In this document: in pieces, positions 17,901-26,370 of the stretch | Position numbering within the stretch: the first letter of the stretch is position 1 | Layout of the letters: each line of letters opens with the position of its first letter | Assembly (NCBI GenBank): GCA_038321235.1 | Contig: JBBQEU010000001.1 | Span: forward strand, 73,632-137,631 | DNA: 64,000 bases | Origin: Sva-07 sp038321235 | GTDB lineage: Bacteria; Actinomycetota; Acidimicrobiia; Acidimicrobiales; Ilumatobacteraceae | Reading direction: 5' to 3' | Made by a program: the position numbers and the translations under genes | Notes under the pieces: generated by a model | What the model was told of the DNA's origin: nothing | Seen by the model: only the letters and a program-made list of their open reading frames with translations | The model's database searches: none

Positions 17901-18351
17901 GTACGGCCGCAACGAGATCGTCGTGGCCGATCGCGAGACGATCTGGATTGCTGCCGAAGACATCTGTGTCGACCTGGAGTTGTTCGTCGCGGCGGCCCAC
18001 GACGCCTTGCACACTCGCCGTGACGACGACTCAGAACTCGATCGGCTGCTCGCCGCGGTCGCTGCGTACGGCGGCATGCCGTTCGCCGATGATCCCTACG
18101 ACCATGCTTGGGGTTCGGTGCGCGCAGAGACGCTTGTTCTGTATTCGGAGTTGAGTCGATCGATCGCCCGGATCGCCACCACGACCGGGCGGACGGTGAT
18201 GGCGGCGCGAGCGCTCAACGATCTGCTGACGGTCGATCCGTTCGACGAGTCCGCTCATCTCGCGCTGATCGAACTCCATCGAATCAGCGGGGCTCACGGA
18301 CTCGTCGAACTCGCGGTCGAGCGCCACGGTGCGGCATTCGGCCCCGACTGA
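14965..18351 (+). CDS. AAA ATPase / TPR / SARP-type transcriptional regulator
   Basis: About 1,128 residues. The N-terminal AAA_16/STAND-type ATPase has Walker A GQPGIGKT (37-44) and Walker B IVLDDLHEAD (123-132). The long middle (about 350-880) is helical and alanine-rich, as in TPR regulators. The C-terminus has an OmpR-like winged helix (about 900-985, from IDVLGGFRC) and a BTAD domain (about 990-1120), the arrangement found in SARP activators. Having the DNA-binding part at the C-terminus reverses the order in typical large SARPs such as AfsR. It is divergent from the giant surface protease, with SARP-style direct repeats between them, so it may control that gene and itself. The signal sensed is unknown. 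Confidence 0.85.
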   Translation: MPQRGTAPLVGRDGELRTLRTAVDAACAGHGSTWLVVGQPGIGKTRLVTEARLYAESVGARTVHAFSWDQGGAPAFWPWRMAARALGLDVLSDSEPHDDGDRFALFAGLLDQLRDAAAEQPTVIVLDDLHEADLATMLLLRFIAEGITDAAVMLMGTYRRADLLQRSELAEDGLAHLDQAARHGGQIELGGLGAVDVGKLLENYSVDQQPGGFEGALVERVATLTQGNPLFVQHLASQLAVAAPDDALADLDVPDGIRRILVSRLDWVAPETRRLLRTAAVIGPDVDLEMLADVECDAIAGDEAAVRRMLAEISELVFVRVDNSTLSFQHPLVREVLIAELDEEPRCRLHAAVAEWLADHRPADSEEIAYHLHRAGPERAVEAAKASASAAQRALDALAFENAVTHAQRAVDAIDRAPVAGADPPLDAFRADLLFGLGRACWRASRRPESDAAYDAAFDIARRLDDTARMTSGALGAGFPKAFGTVFPNERAQRCRVVLDRLDPGPSVARSLLLSKLACELIGQPDPTDSRAAALEALAVAREVDDLRCIGEALASVLVTDLGPDELDDRLAQSDEMLDISRSTGDPALAVQARFQLVGALVQRGDRQRLEAIVAEQHRGVHALAEPGFLRHDVWFRAMLTTVDGDIERAEVLVDEGLSAANVAHDPDAFVVWGAQLGVVRWMQGRVNELEPLYRDMANGSNEPVWSAVLAWLWSRNGMHAAARGLLDRLSPDHLLAASRDRNWMLAAVTAAEVASRSGTADEIDGFIELLGPYRDDFVPIAMGISFWGTVARPLAMLYLARGDVDASVDLYERAIAATASFGAIPWLVEVQLDLADLLVRHCPDERERALALIDEAAAAARRVGLVEQIQRAETLEGRMSSTVDLSTPSDVVDGAVPCRIRIDVLGGFRCVDTSGVEVRWSSRRARSVLKRLVAARGGRVTRESLMEQVWPGDDPGVVANRLSVALSTIRRSLDPDQVYGRNEIVVADRETIWIAAEDICVDLELFVAAAHDALHTRRDDDSELDRLLAAVAAYGGMPFADDPYDHAWGSVRAETLVLYSELSRSIARIATTTGRTVMAARALNDLLTVDPFDESAHLALIELHRISGAHGLVELAVERHGAAFGPD

Positions 18352-18355
18352 GCGG

Positions 18356-19264
18356 TCACTCGGCGAGGCGGACGAAGCTCGCGTGGCGGACGAGACCGTC
18401 GTTGGTGAACTCGGCGATCTCGATCGTGGCTCGGAGCGTTGGTGCGACCCACGTCGCCGTCCGGCGTACCGACGATGGTGGCGGCGGATCGAACGGGCAC
18501 TCGTCGACAGCGCTCGCTCGGAGGCGCTCGCTCAACGTCGTCAGCGCGCGTTGATCGAAGCCCGTGCCGACACCGCCGGCGAATTCGAGACCGTCCGGGG
18601 TCGGCCGCCCGACCAGCAATGCGCCGAACGTCCTCGCTCGGTTGCCCGTACCTGCGGTGAACCCCCCGATGGTCAGTTCCACCGTCGTGCGGTTCTTGAT
18701 CTTGCGCCAGTCCGTCGATCGGGCGCCGGGTCGGTACCGCGAGTCGATGCGTTTGGCGATCACGCCTTCGAGGCCCTGCTCGGCGGTGGCGGCGGCGAGC
18801 GCTGATCCGTCTCCGATGCGAAACGACGGCACCGTCCAGTTGTCTGATGGCTCGACGAGTTGGTCGAGGAGCCGCCGGCGGTCGAGGTAGGTCAGGTCGA
18901 TCGTGTCGGTGCCGTTGACCTGGAGCACGTCGAAGAACTGGATGACCGCCTGACGATCCGACCCGACCCCGCTTCGCTGTACCAGTCCGAAACGCGGCCG
19001 GCCATCGTCGTCGAACACGACGAGCTCGCCGTCGAGGATCGCCGAGGGCGCGTTCACCGAGGTGGCGAGGTCAGCGAACTCCGGCCATCGCCCGGTGACG
19101 TCGTGGCCCGCGGAGCTCTGCAATCGGACGACCCCGTCGACGATGTGGACGATCGTGCGGTACCCGTCCCACTTGACCTCGAACGCCCAGTCGTTCCCGT
19201 CGGGCACCGCGCCGGTCGAGCCCATCGTGGCCTTCATCGGAAGAACGGGGAAGCGGAGCGGCAT
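18356..19264 (-). CDS. ATP-dependent DNA ligase (LigC/LigD ligase-domain type)
   Basis: This 302-residue protein contains the nucleotidyltransferase motifs in order: motif I EVKWDGYR (Lys31 is the predicted adenylated lysine), motif III-like FDVLQVNG, LDGELVVFD, motif IV EGVIAKR and motif V WRKIKNR. A C-terminal OB-fold follows (about 200-300). It lacks polymerase and nuclease domains, so it resembles stand-alone LigC, which acts in repair or end joining with Ku rather than in replication. No ku gene is in the window. Only four bases separate it from the convergent SARP-type gene, and the CoA transferase lies 17 bases upstream on the same strand. Confidence 0.88.
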   Translation of the reverse strand: MPLRFPVLPMKATMGSTGAVPDGNDWAFEVKWDGYRTIVHIVDGVVRLQSSAGHDVTGRWPEFADLATSVNAPSAILDGELVVFDDDGRPRFGLVQRSGVGSDRQAVIQFFDVLQVNGTDTIDLTYLDRRRLLDQLVEPSDNWTVPSFRIGDGSALAAATAEQGLEGVIAKRIDSRYRPGARSTDWRKIKNRTTVELTIGGFTAGTGNRARTFGALLVGRPTPDGLEFAGGVGTGFDQRALTTLSERLRASAVDECPFDPPPPSSVRRTATWVAPTLRATIEIAEFTNDGLVRHASFVRLAE

Positions 19265-19281
19265 CGTGGCTCAGCCGTCAC

Positions 19282-20532
19282 TCATTCGGCGGGGAGGCGG
19301 CTCGACAGCACGCCATCGGCATCCAGTTGATCGAGGCGGCTGTCGTCGAAGCCCAAGAGTTCGCGGAGCACGGATCGGTTGTCCTCGCCCCGGTACTTCG
19401 GCACGCCGCTCACGCCGACATCGGGCGAGGCGCTGAACCGCCACGGCACGTTCGGCACGCGGATCGTGCCGCCACCACGATCGTCGACGTTCACCACGGC
19501 ACCTCTGGCATGGGCCCAGTCGGTGTCGGTCAGCTCGCCCGGTTGACGGACCCGACCGACGGCGAGTTGGTGTTTCGAGAACTGCTCCTCGAACGTCGCT
19601 GCATCCGGCACCGTCGCCGCATGGTCGCGGATGATCTCGCGCAACGCGTCGAAGTTCGCGAGTCGGGCGGCGACGTCGACGAAGCGGGGATCGTCGGCCA
19701 GGTCGCTTCGGCCCATCGCGGCGATGAAGAAGTCGAACGTGCCGCGCTCGGCGGGATGTCCACTGACGACGAGCGACTCACCGTTGGCGACGGTGAGCAC
19801 GAGGTAGTCGCCGGGGCGGAAACTGCGGATCCACTGGGGGTCGTCGTGGCCATCCCACAGTGCGTCGTGGAGGTGCTCGTTGACGTACAGCATCGTCTCG
19901 GCCATCGACACGTCGATCCACTGGCCCTCGCCGGTGTGCTCGCGTTGGTACAGCGCGGCGAGGATCGCGGAGGCCGTTTCGAGTGCGGTGTACACATCGG
20001 CGTGGCTGTGAGGATCCTTCGCGAGTTCGCCGCCGCGCGCGTTGCCCTGCGATGCGACGATTCCGGTCTCGGCCTCGACCACCGGTGCGTAGGCGCGGCG
20101 TTCGACCCACGGCCCGGTCTGGCCGTAGCCGGAGATCGACGCGTAGATCAGTCGGGGGTTTCGAGCGCGGACGGCGTCGGCGTCGAGCCCGAGGCGGGCC
20201 ATCACACCGGGTCGGTAGTTCTCCACGAGGACGTCGGCGTGCTCGGCGAGGGCGAACAGGATCTCGGCGCCCTCGGGCGTGGCGAGGTCGAGCGACAGGT
20301 TGCGCTTGCCGACGTTCTGCTGCACGAAGTAGCTCGACAGCCCGTGTCGGCGTGGTGTGGCGAACCGGGTGAGGTCGCCAGCGGGTGGCTCGATCTTGAT
20401 CACGTCGGCGCCCATGTCGGCGAGCATCCGGGTGCAGTGCGGGCCCGACAGCACCCGACTGAGATCGAGCACCCGGATCCCCGAGAGCGGTCGAGTGGCT
20501 GGTGTCGAAGCGGTGGGTGAAGCTGGTGTCAC
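19282..20532 (-). CDS. CaiB/BaiF family CoA transferase (class III)
   Basis: About 416 residues from GTG at 20532. Family signatures are visible: GIRVLDLSRVLSGP near the N-terminus, ADMGADVIKIEPP, the loop QNVGKRNLSLDL, NPRLIYASISGYGQTGPW, HADVYTALETASA (with the predicted nucleophilic Asp) and EGQWIDVSMAE. Class III enzymes move CoA between acyl groups, as in oxalate, carnitine or bile-acid metabolism; the substrate cannot be read here. The frame is open to 21381, but that extension lies antisense to the SDR gene and is not family-like. It is divergent from the SDR gene with a 54-base shared upstream region. Confidence 0.88.
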   Translation of the reverse strand: MTPASPTASTPATRPLSGIRVLDLSRVLSGPHCTRMLADMGADVIKIEPPAGDLTRFATPRRHGLSSYFVQQNVGKRNLSLDLATPEGAEILFALAEHADVLVENYRPGVMARLGLDADAVRARNPRLIYASISGYGQTGPWVERRAYAPVVEAETGIVASQGNARGGELAKDPHSHADVYTALETASAILAALYQREHTGEGQWIDVSMAETMLYVNEHLHDALWDGHDDPQWIRSFRPGDYLVLTVANGESLVVSGHPAERGTFDFFIAAMGRSDLADDPRFVDVAARLANFDALREIIRDHAATVPDAATFEEQFSKHQLAVGRVRQPGELTDTDWAHARGAVVNVDDRGGGTIRVPNVPWRFSASPDVGVSGVPKYRGEDNRSVLRELLGFDDSRLDQLDADGVLSSRLPAE

Positions 20533-20574
20533 GCGCCCATCGTGCCCGATCCGATCCCCGCTGGATCGATCGGT

Positions 20575-20580
20575 CACACT
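20575..20580 (+). promoter_or_regulatory. -10-like hexamer CACACT before the SDR gene
   Basis: CACACT, six bases before ATG 20587, in the leaderless position. It supports that start over the upstream GTG frame opening at 20542. Confidence 0.35.
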
Positions 20581-20586
20581 GCTCGG

Positions 20587-21438
20587 ATGTCGAACGACCT
20601 CTCTTCCGCAGCGATGCCGCTCGCTGGACAGACCGCGTTGATCACGGGGGGTGGGTCCGGTATCGGGCTCGCGTGTGCCCGTGCACTCGCAGCCGACGGA
20701 GCATCGGTCATGCTCGCAGCGCGCAACATCGACCGGCTGGCGTCGGCCGCGGAAGAACTCCGATCGGAGTTTCCGGACGTCGAGGTCGCCACGGTGGCGT
20801 GCGATGTCACCGACGAGGCCAGCGTCGAAGCGGCGTGTGCGGCGGCGGCAGCAGTCGGCCCGCTGAGGATCGTGGTCGCCAACGCCGGCACCGGGTCGGC
20901 GGGGCCGTTCCACCTCACCACGCTCGTCGATTGGAACTCGGTGCTCGCGACCAACCTCACGGGCGCGTTCCTCACGATGAAGCACTCGGTCCCGCACCTC
21001 GCAGCCAACGGCGGCGGTTCGATCGTGGCGATGTCGTCGATCGCAGCCGTGTCGACGCATCGCTACATGACGCCGTACAACGTGTCGAAGGCAGGCCTCG
21101 AGATGCTCGTCCAACAGGTCGCCGACGAACTCGGCTCGTCCGGCATCCGCGCCAACGCGGTGCGACCGAGCCTGGTACCGACCGACATCTCGGCCGGTCT
21201 CACCGGCGTACCCGACATCGTCGACGACTACTTGGAACAGATGCCGCTGCATCGCCTCGGCACCACCGACGACATCGCATCGCTCGTCCGGTTCCTCGCC
21301 GGACCGGAGAGTTCCTGGATCACCGGGATGTGCATCAGCGCCGACGGCGGCCATCATCTCCGTCGCGGCCCGAACCTCCACGACGTGATGGAGATGGTCT
21401 TCGGCGATCAGCTCGCGCCTCCTGGGCCCGCCACCTGA
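20587..21438 (+). CDS. Short-chain dehydrogenase/reductase (SDR)
   Basis: This 283-residue classical SDR carries the dinucleotide-binding motif TGGGSGIG (20-27), NAG in VVANAGTGS, the catalytic Ser in AMSSIAAVS and the YNVSK form of YxxxK. DVTD after the second strand contacts the cofactor. NAD or NADP preference is not clear: the end of strand beta2 reads ARN, which leans to NADP. Substrate unknown; many relatives are annotated as 3-oxoacyl-ACP reductase-like. Its divergent partner is the CoA transferase, which would fit acyl-CoA or fatty-acid metabolism, but this is context only. Confidence 0.87.
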   Translation: MSNDLSSAAMPLAGQTALITGGGSGIGLACARALAADGASVMLAARNIDRLASAAEELRSEFPDVEVATVACDVTDEASVEAACAAAAAVGPLRIVVANAGTGSAGPFHLTTLVDWNSVLATNLTGAFLTMKHSVPHLAANGGGSIVAMSSIAAVSTHRYMTPYNVSKAGLEMLVQQVADELGSSGIRANAVRPSLVPTDISAGLTGVPDIVDDYLEQMPLHRLGTTDDIASLVRFLAGPESSWITGMCISADGGHHLRRGPNLHDVMEMVFGDQLAPPGPAT

Positions 21439-21449
21439 CGCACCACGTC

Positions 21450-21471
21450 CTGTGACAGGCGGGCGTCACAG
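21450..21471 (+). terminator. Inverted repeat after the SDR gene
   Basis: CTGTGAC (21450-21456) and GTCACAG (21465-21471) form a 7-bp stem with an 8-base loop, 12 bases after the SDR stop. There is no T-tract, so terminator function is only possible; it could equally be an operator for the helicase gene. Confidence 0.35.
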
Positions 21472-21508
21472 TGGAACGCGTGTTCCTGCCGGTAGCGTGC
21501 GTGGTTGG

Positions 21509-21531
21509 CACCGGTCGAAATCCGACTGGTG
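21509..21531 (+). promoter_or_regulatory. Predicted 5' leader hairpin of the helicase mRNA
   Basis: CACCGGTCG (21509-21517) and CGACTGGTG (21523-21531) form a 9-bp stem with one G-U wobble and the loop AAATC. It lies about 65 bases before the helicase ATG, where cold-responsive leaders often carry structure. Whether it is transcribed is unknown. Confidence 0.4.
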
Positions 21532-21595
21532 AGCGCATTCGGATTCTTTGTTGCTCCGGTCTTGCGCTGTTGAGCTACATAGAGGAGTCCCCCCA

Positions 21596-23152
21596 ATGAC
21601 GATCATCGATGACACCCCGCGCGCCATGTCCCCCGACGCTGCCGACGAAGTGGTTGCCTTCCGCGACCTCGGCCTGCCCGACGTACTCGTTCACCGCCTC
21701 GAGAGCCAGGGCAAGCACAACGCCTTCCCGATCCAGGCCGCCGTCATTCCCGACGCACTCGCCGGTCGCGACGTCGCTGGCCGCGCTCCCACCGGTTCAG
21801 GTAAGACCCTCGGCTTCGGGCTCCCGCTCGTTGCAGGCCTCACCGACGCCCGCCCGAAGCGCCCCGTGGCGCTCGTGCTCGCCCCCACCCGTGAACTCGC
21901 CGAGCAGATCATGGCCGAGCTCACCCCGTTCGCGAAGGCTGCCGGTCACGATGCAGCGTCCATCTACGGCGGTGTCGGCTACGGCGGCCAGCGCAAGGCG
22001 CTCGACCGTGGTGTCGAACTCGTCGTCGCCTGCCCGGGCCGTCTCGAGGACCTGATCCAGATGCGGGCGATCGACCTGCGCGACGTCGCCACCGTCGTGA
22101 TCGACGAAGCCGACCAGATGGCCGACATGGGCTTCCTGCCCGCCGTCCGCCGCATCGTCGAGCAGACCTCGAACAAGCGTCAGGTGCTGCTGTTCTCGGC
22201 CACGCTCGACGGCCCGGTCGCCAAGCTCGTCGCCGACTTCCAGCACAACCCGGTGCGCCACGAGGTCGGCCCGAAGGGCCCCGACGTGCACGCCGCGAAG
22301 CACCACTTCTGGCTCGTCGACCGCGAAGAGCGCGTGTCCACCACGGCCGACGTCATCCAGCGTCTGGGATCCACCATTGTGTTCACCCGTACCCGTCACG
22401 GCGCCGACCGGCTCGCGAAGCAGCTCGGGCGCAACGGTGTCACCGCCGAGCCGATCCACGGCGGCCGCAGCCAGGGCCAGCGCGATCGCGCCCTCGCTGC
22501 CTTCAAGAAGGGTCAGGCATCAGCGCTGATCGCCACCGATGTTGCCGCACGCGGTATCCACGTCAACGGCGTCAACGCGGTCGTCCACTACGACCCGCCG
22601 GCCGAGGACTCGACCTACCTGCACCGCTCGGGCCGTACCGCCCGTGCTGGCGCCACCGGCACCGTGGTCTCGCTGCTCGACCAGAGCCAGAAGAAGGATG
22701 CGCTCAAGATGCAGCGAGGCATCGGCATCGACGAGCCCGTCACCAAGGCCAACGTGCGCGACCTCGTGATCCACCCCGCACCGGAGAAGGCCCACGCGGC
22801 TCGTACCGAGTCGGTCGACGCCGAGCACCGCGTCACTCGCATTCCCCGCGACGAATCCGTCAAGGAGCCGACGGCCAAGAAGCATGCGCCCGTGAGCGAG
22901 AAGTCACCCGCTCGGTCCGTGCCGACCGGTGACCCCGGTGACGCCCAGGGATCGGTCAAGTTCTTCAACTCGGGCCGTGGCTACGGGTTCATCACGCCTG
23001 ACGTCGGCGGCAAGGATCTGTTCGTCCACTTCTCGGCCATCCTCGATGACGGCTTCAAGACGCTCGACAACGGCGCCCGCGTCGATTTCGAGGTTCGCGA
23101 CGGGCGTAACGGTCAAGAAGCGTACGACGTCCGCGTCGTCCCCTTCAACTGA
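21596..23152 (+). CDS. DEAD-box RNA helicase with C-terminal cold-shock domain
   Basis: A 518-residue fusion. The RecA-like helicase core has a Q motif (FPIQAAVIPD), motif I APTGSGKT (64-71), PTRELA, motif II DEAD in VIDEADQM, motif III SAT and motif VI HRSGRTARAG. After a basic, proline-containing linker (about 400-450), residues 452-518 form a complete cold-shock/OB domain with RNP-like GSVKFFNSGRGYGFIT and DLFVHFSAI. Helicases of this family unwind RNA in ribosome assembly or decay; CspA-like domains bind single-stranded RNA. Having both in one chain suggests a cold-adaptation RNA chaperone. The start is ATG 21596 with GAGGAG about 8 bases upstream. It stands alone as a transcription unit with a 157-base leader region. 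Confidence 0.93.
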   Translation: MTIIDDTPRAMSPDAADEVVAFRDLGLPDVLVHRLESQGKHNAFPIQAAVIPDALAGRDVAGRAPTGSGKTLGFGLPLVAGLTDARPKRPVALVLAPTRELAEQIMAELTPFAKAAGHDAASIYGGVGYGGQRKALDRGVELVVACPGRLEDLIQMRAIDLRDVATVVIDEADQMADMGFLPAVRRIVEQTSNKRQVLLFSATLDGPVAKLVADFQHNPVRHEVGPKGPDVHAAKHHFWLVDREERVSTTADVIQRLGSTIVFTRTRHGADRLAKQLGRNGVTAEPIHGGRSQGQRDRALAAFKKGQASALIATDVAARGIHVNGVNAVVHYDPPAEDSTYLHRSGRTARAGATGTVVSLLDQSQKKDALKMQRGIGIDEPVTKANVRDLVIHPAPEKAHAARTESVDAEHRVTRIPRDESVKEPTAKKHAPVSEKSPARSVPTGDPGDAQGSVKFFNSGRGYGFITPDVGGKDLFVHFSAILDDGFKTLDNGARVDFEVRDGRNGQEAYDVRVVPFN

Positions 23153-23176
23153 GTCGGTTCAGACCCGTACCCAGAA

Positions 23177-23219
23177 GCGATGAGTTTCCGCGCGCACAGG
23201 TCGCGCGGAAACTCATCGG
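23177..23219 (-). repeat. 43-bp repeat, copy 1 (upstream of mannosidase)
   Basis: Perfect 17-base arms CGATGAGTTTCCGCGCG (23178-23194) and its reverse complement (23202-23218) around CACAGGT. Read on the minus strand it matches the two copies at 26309 and 26371 in nearly all positions. It lies between the helicase stop and the mannosidase promoter hexamer, which begins three bases later. Confidence 0.88.
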
Positions 23220-23221
23220 AA

Positions 23222-23227
23222 TAAGGT
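23222..23227 (+). promoter_or_regulatory. -10-like hexamer TAAGGT before the mannosidase gene
   Basis: TAAGGT, six bases before GTG 23234. It abuts the 43-bp repeat, so any -35 contact would have to fall inside that repeat. Confidence 0.45.
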
Positions 23228-23233
23228 CGCAGC

Positions 23234-26200
23234 GTGCACGCCGATCGTGACCTCGTCGAGAAGCGGATCCAGCGCGAGCTGTGGGAGCGAGTCCTCCCGC
23301 TCGTGCACTCCCACCGACGTCCCCTGACGATCGAGGCCGGCCCGGATGTCGGGCATCTCGAACCCTTCGAAGCCGGATCGTCGTGGGGTGCACCGTGGGC
23401 GACCACGTGGTTCCGTCTCACCGGTGAGATCCCCGGCGACTGGGCGGGCCGTCGCGTCGAAGCCGTGATCGACCTCGGGTTCCACCAGCGCGCCGCCGGG
23501 TTCCAATGCGAAGGTCTCGTCGTCGACCTCCACGACGACGGCTCGTTCACGCCGTTGCAGGGCATCCACCCCCGCCGCACCAACTACGCCGTCGACGCCG
23601 TGGCGGGACCGATCGTGCTCCACGTCGAGGCGGCGTCCAATCCGATGTTCCCTCAGTTCACGCCGTCGCCGCTCGGCTCGCTCGACACCGCCGGAGACCG
23701 GCTGCTCTACCGGTTCCGTCAGGCGTCACTCGTGGTTGTCGACCCAGTTGCCGAGGCCCTTGCCTACGACATCGAGGTGCTCGACGGGGTGATGTGCTCG
23801 CTGGCACTCGACGATCCGCGCCGCGCTCGGCTGCTTCGTACGATCGCCGCCGCGCTCGATCGCATCCCTGATGTCAGCTCTGCTCGCCGCGTCATTGCCC
23901 CTGCGATGGCGGAGGACTTCGGCGACGCCGTGCGTCACCGGGCCGTCGCCGTCGGCCACGCCCACATCGACACCGCCTGGCTGTGGCCGATCCGCGAAAC
24001 CAAGCGCAAGTGCACCCGCACGTTCGCCTCGGCGGTCGCGCTGATGGACGACTACCCCGAGTACGTGTTCGCAGCCTCGTCGGCGCAGCACTACACCTGG
24101 ATCGAAGAACGCCACCCCGAGTTGTTCACCAAGATCGTCGATCGGGTCGAGCGCGGTCAGTGGGCGCCGGTCGGCGGCATGTGGGTCGAAGCCGACATGA
24201 ACGTGCCGTCGGGTGAGAGCCTCGTGCGCCAGATCGTGTTCGGCCAGCGCTACTTCGAGGAGAAGTTCGGCCGCCGTTGCACCGAGGTGTGGATCCCCGA
24301 CGTGTTCGGCTACCCGGCCGGGCTGCCGCAGGTGTTCGCCGCCGGCGGGATGCACCGATTCGTCACCCAGAAGCTCAGCTGGAACAAGCAGAACACGTTC
24401 CCGCACAGCACGTTCTGGTGGGAGGGCCTCGACGGCACGCGGGTCCTCACCCACTTCCCGCCGGTCGACACCTACAACGCCGAGATCACGCCGGCGGAGT
24501 TCGGGTTCTCGATCACCAACTTCAAGGACCACGCGTGGAGCAGCGACTCGCTGATGCCGTTCGGCCACGGTGATGGTGGCGGCGGCCCGACCCGCGAGAT
24601 GCTCGAGCGCGGCCGTCGTCTCGCGCGAATCGACTCGCGGGCCACCCTCGAGGTCGGTGCACCCGACGCGATGTTCGAGCGGATCGAACGTGACATCGAC
24701 CGCGGCGCCCCGGCGCCGGTGTGGCGCGGCGAGCTGTACTTCGAGACCCACCGCGGCACGCTCACCAGCCAGATCGAGACCAAGATCGGTAACCGCCGAT
24801 GTGAGCGCCTGCTGGTCGAAGCCGAGCTGTGGGCGTCCACGCTCGGACGCGAGGCCGACGTCGACCACCTCTGGAAGGACGTGCTCACTCAGCAGTTCCA
24901 CGACATCCTCCCGGGCTCGTCGATCGCGTGGGTTCACGCTGACGCCGAAGCCGCGTTCGCCGAGGTCGGCGCCGAGCTGGAGGCGCGCATTGCAGTGCTG
25001 CTCAGCGACGCGGTCGGCCCGGGGCGTTGGCTCGCGAACCCTGCCGATGCGGCGATCGACGAGGTCGTCGTGCTCGACGTCGACGGGGCGGACGCGGCAT
25101 CGATCGCAGGCGACCAGGGCCAAATCCTGTCGGACGGTCGTGTCGCCGCACGTGTCGACGTCCCTGCGCTCGGCCTCGCGCTGCTCGAGCCGCAGCCCGT
25201 CGACGACCGGGTGGTGCTGTCCGACTCGTCCATGACGAACGGCCACCTCGCCGCGCGCTGGGACTCGCTCGGCAACATCATCTCGATCATCGATCTCGCC
25301 CGCGCTCGCGAGATCGTGCCGAACGGCGAAGTGATGGCGGCGCTCGAACTCGCGGTTGATCAGCCGGTGGAGTACGACGCCTGGGACCTCGAGTCGTGGA
25401 CTCGTTCGGGCGGTGTGCCGCTCACCGGACCCGGCACCGTCGAGGTGACGATCGTCGACGACGGCCCGCTGGTCGGGCGGTTGCAGGTCGCTCGGCGCTT
25501 CGGCGCATCGCGTTCGGTGGTCACCTACGAACTGCACGCCGACAGTCCCCAACTGCTCGTCCACGTCGAACTCGACTGGCACCACGACGAGCATCTGCTC
25601 TCGATGGCCTTTCCCCTCGACGTGCGAAGCGACGTGGCGATGTGCGACATCCAGTTCGGCGTGGTTGCCCGCCCGACCCATCCGTCGAGCCCATGGGACG
25701 CCGCCAAGTTCGAGGTCTGCGCCCACCGGTTCGTCGACGTCGCTGAGCCCGACTTCGGTGTCGCGATCCTCAACACCGGTCGCTACGGCCATGGTGTGTT
25801 CGATGGAGCGGTGCGGGTGAGCCTTGCCAAGGCGGCCAAGTATCCGGATCCGAATGCCGACCGGGGCCACCACGAGGTCACGTTGGCGATCCGCCCGCAC
25901 TCCGCTGGGCTCGCCGAGGTGCGTGCCGCCGCTGCCCGCTTGAACGCCCCGCTCCGGGTGATCACCGATGGCCGAGCGATCGCTCCGACTGCGTCGATCG
26001 TGCGGATCGCTGGCGCTGATGCTGGAAGCGCACCAGGCGTCGGGGTCGATGCGGTCAAGCTCGCCGACGACGGCTCCGGTGACCTGATCGTGCGGCTCCA
26101 CGAGGCGGTCGGCAACCGCACCCGCATCTCCGTGGCCACCCCCGGCCGGGTCACCGATGCCTGGCGGTGCAACCTGCTGGAGGAACCCCAGAGCGCCGAG

Positions 26201-26299
26201 GAGGTCGGCGACGGTGTGGTCACGATCACGCTGCGCCCCTTTCAGATCGTCACCCTCCGCCTGCGCCGATCCGAGAACGACGACGGCCGCACCCGCTGA
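23234..26299 (+). CDS. Alpha-mannosidase, glycoside hydrolase family 38
   Basis: A 1,021-residue protein, the usual size for bacterial GH38 enzymes, which are retaining, zinc-dependent alpha-mannosidases. The zinc motif AHIDTAW has His244 and Asp246, and the predicted nucleophile is Asp356 in WIPDVFGY. The helical middle domain (HDILPGSS, about 557) and beta-rich C-terminal domains follow. No signal peptide is visible, so it probably acts in the cytoplasm on imported or recycled mannosides. GTG 23234 is the start, supported by a leaderless-type promoter hexamer. The gene is bracketed by inverted copies of a 43-bp repeat with no other gene inside, so it may have moved as a cassette. Confidence 0.93.
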   Translation: MHADRDLVEKRIQRELWERVLPLVHSHRRPLTIEAGPDVGHLEPFEAGSSWGAPWATTWFRLTGEIPGDWAGRRVEAVIDLGFHQRAAGFQCEGLVVDLHDDGSFTPLQGIHPRRTNYAVDAVAGPIVLHVEAASNPMFPQFTPSPLGSLDTAGDRLLYRFRQASLVVVDPVAEALAYDIEVLDGVMCSLALDDPRRARLLRTIAAALDRIPDVSSARRVIAPAMAEDFGDAVRHRAVAVGHAHIDTAWLWPIRETKRKCTRTFASAVALMDDYPEYVFAASSAQHYTWIEERHPELFTKIVDRVERGQWAPVGGMWVEADMNVPSGESLVRQIVFGQRYFEEKFGRRCTEVWIPDVFGYPAGLPQVFAAGGMHRFVTQKLSWNKQNTFPHSTFWWEGLDGTRVLTHFPPVDTYNAEITPAEFGFSITNFKDHAWSSDSLMPFGHGDGGGGPTREMLERGRRLARIDSRATLEVGAPDAMFERIERDIDRGAPAPVWRGELYFETHRGTLTSQIETKIGNRRCERLLVEAELWASTLGREADVDHLWKDVLTQQFHDILPGSSIAWVHADAEAAFAEVGAELEARIAVLLSDAVGPGRWLANPADAAIDEVVVLDVDGADAASIAGDQGQILSDGRVAARVDVPALGLALLEPQPVDDRVVLSDSSMTNGHLAARWDSLGNIISIIDLARAREIVPNGEVMAALELAVDQPVEYDAWDLESWTRSGGVPLTGPGTVEVTIVDDGPLVGRLQVARRFGASRSVVTYELHADSPQLLVHVELDWHHDEHLLSMAFPLDVRSDVAMCDIQFGVVARPTHPSSPWDAAKFEVCAHRFVDVAEPDFGVAILNTGRYGHGVFDGAVRVSLAKAAKYPDPNADRGHHEVTLAIRPHSAGLAEVRAAAARLNAPLRVITDGRAIAPTASIVRIAGADAGSAPGVGVDAVKLADDGSGDLIVRLHEAVGNRTRISVATPGRVTDAWRCNLLEEPQSAEEVGDGVVTITLRPFQIVTLRLRRSENDDGRTR

Positions 26300-26308
26300 C
26301 CCCGTGGA

Positions 26309-26351
26309 GCGATGAGTTTCCGAGTGACCTGTCCGCGCGAAGACTCATCGC
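26309..26351 (+). repeat. 43-bp repeat, copy 2
   Basis: Begins GCGATGAGTTTCCG and ends ACTCATCGC, giving 9-base terminal inverted repeats; the internal part reads AGTGACCTGTCCGCGCGAAG. It lies ten bases after the mannosidase stop. Confidence 0.85.
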
Positions 26352-26370
26352 TTGGGGATGTGTCGCGGAG

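Noticed and set aside
20533..21381. N-terminal extension of the CoA transferase frame
   Set aside because: It is antisense to the SDR gene and adds about 280 residues not found in the family.
23726..26101. A 791-codon open frame antisense to the mannosidase
   Set aside because: Low-complexity translation with no motif, and the opposite strand encodes a clear GH38 enzyme.
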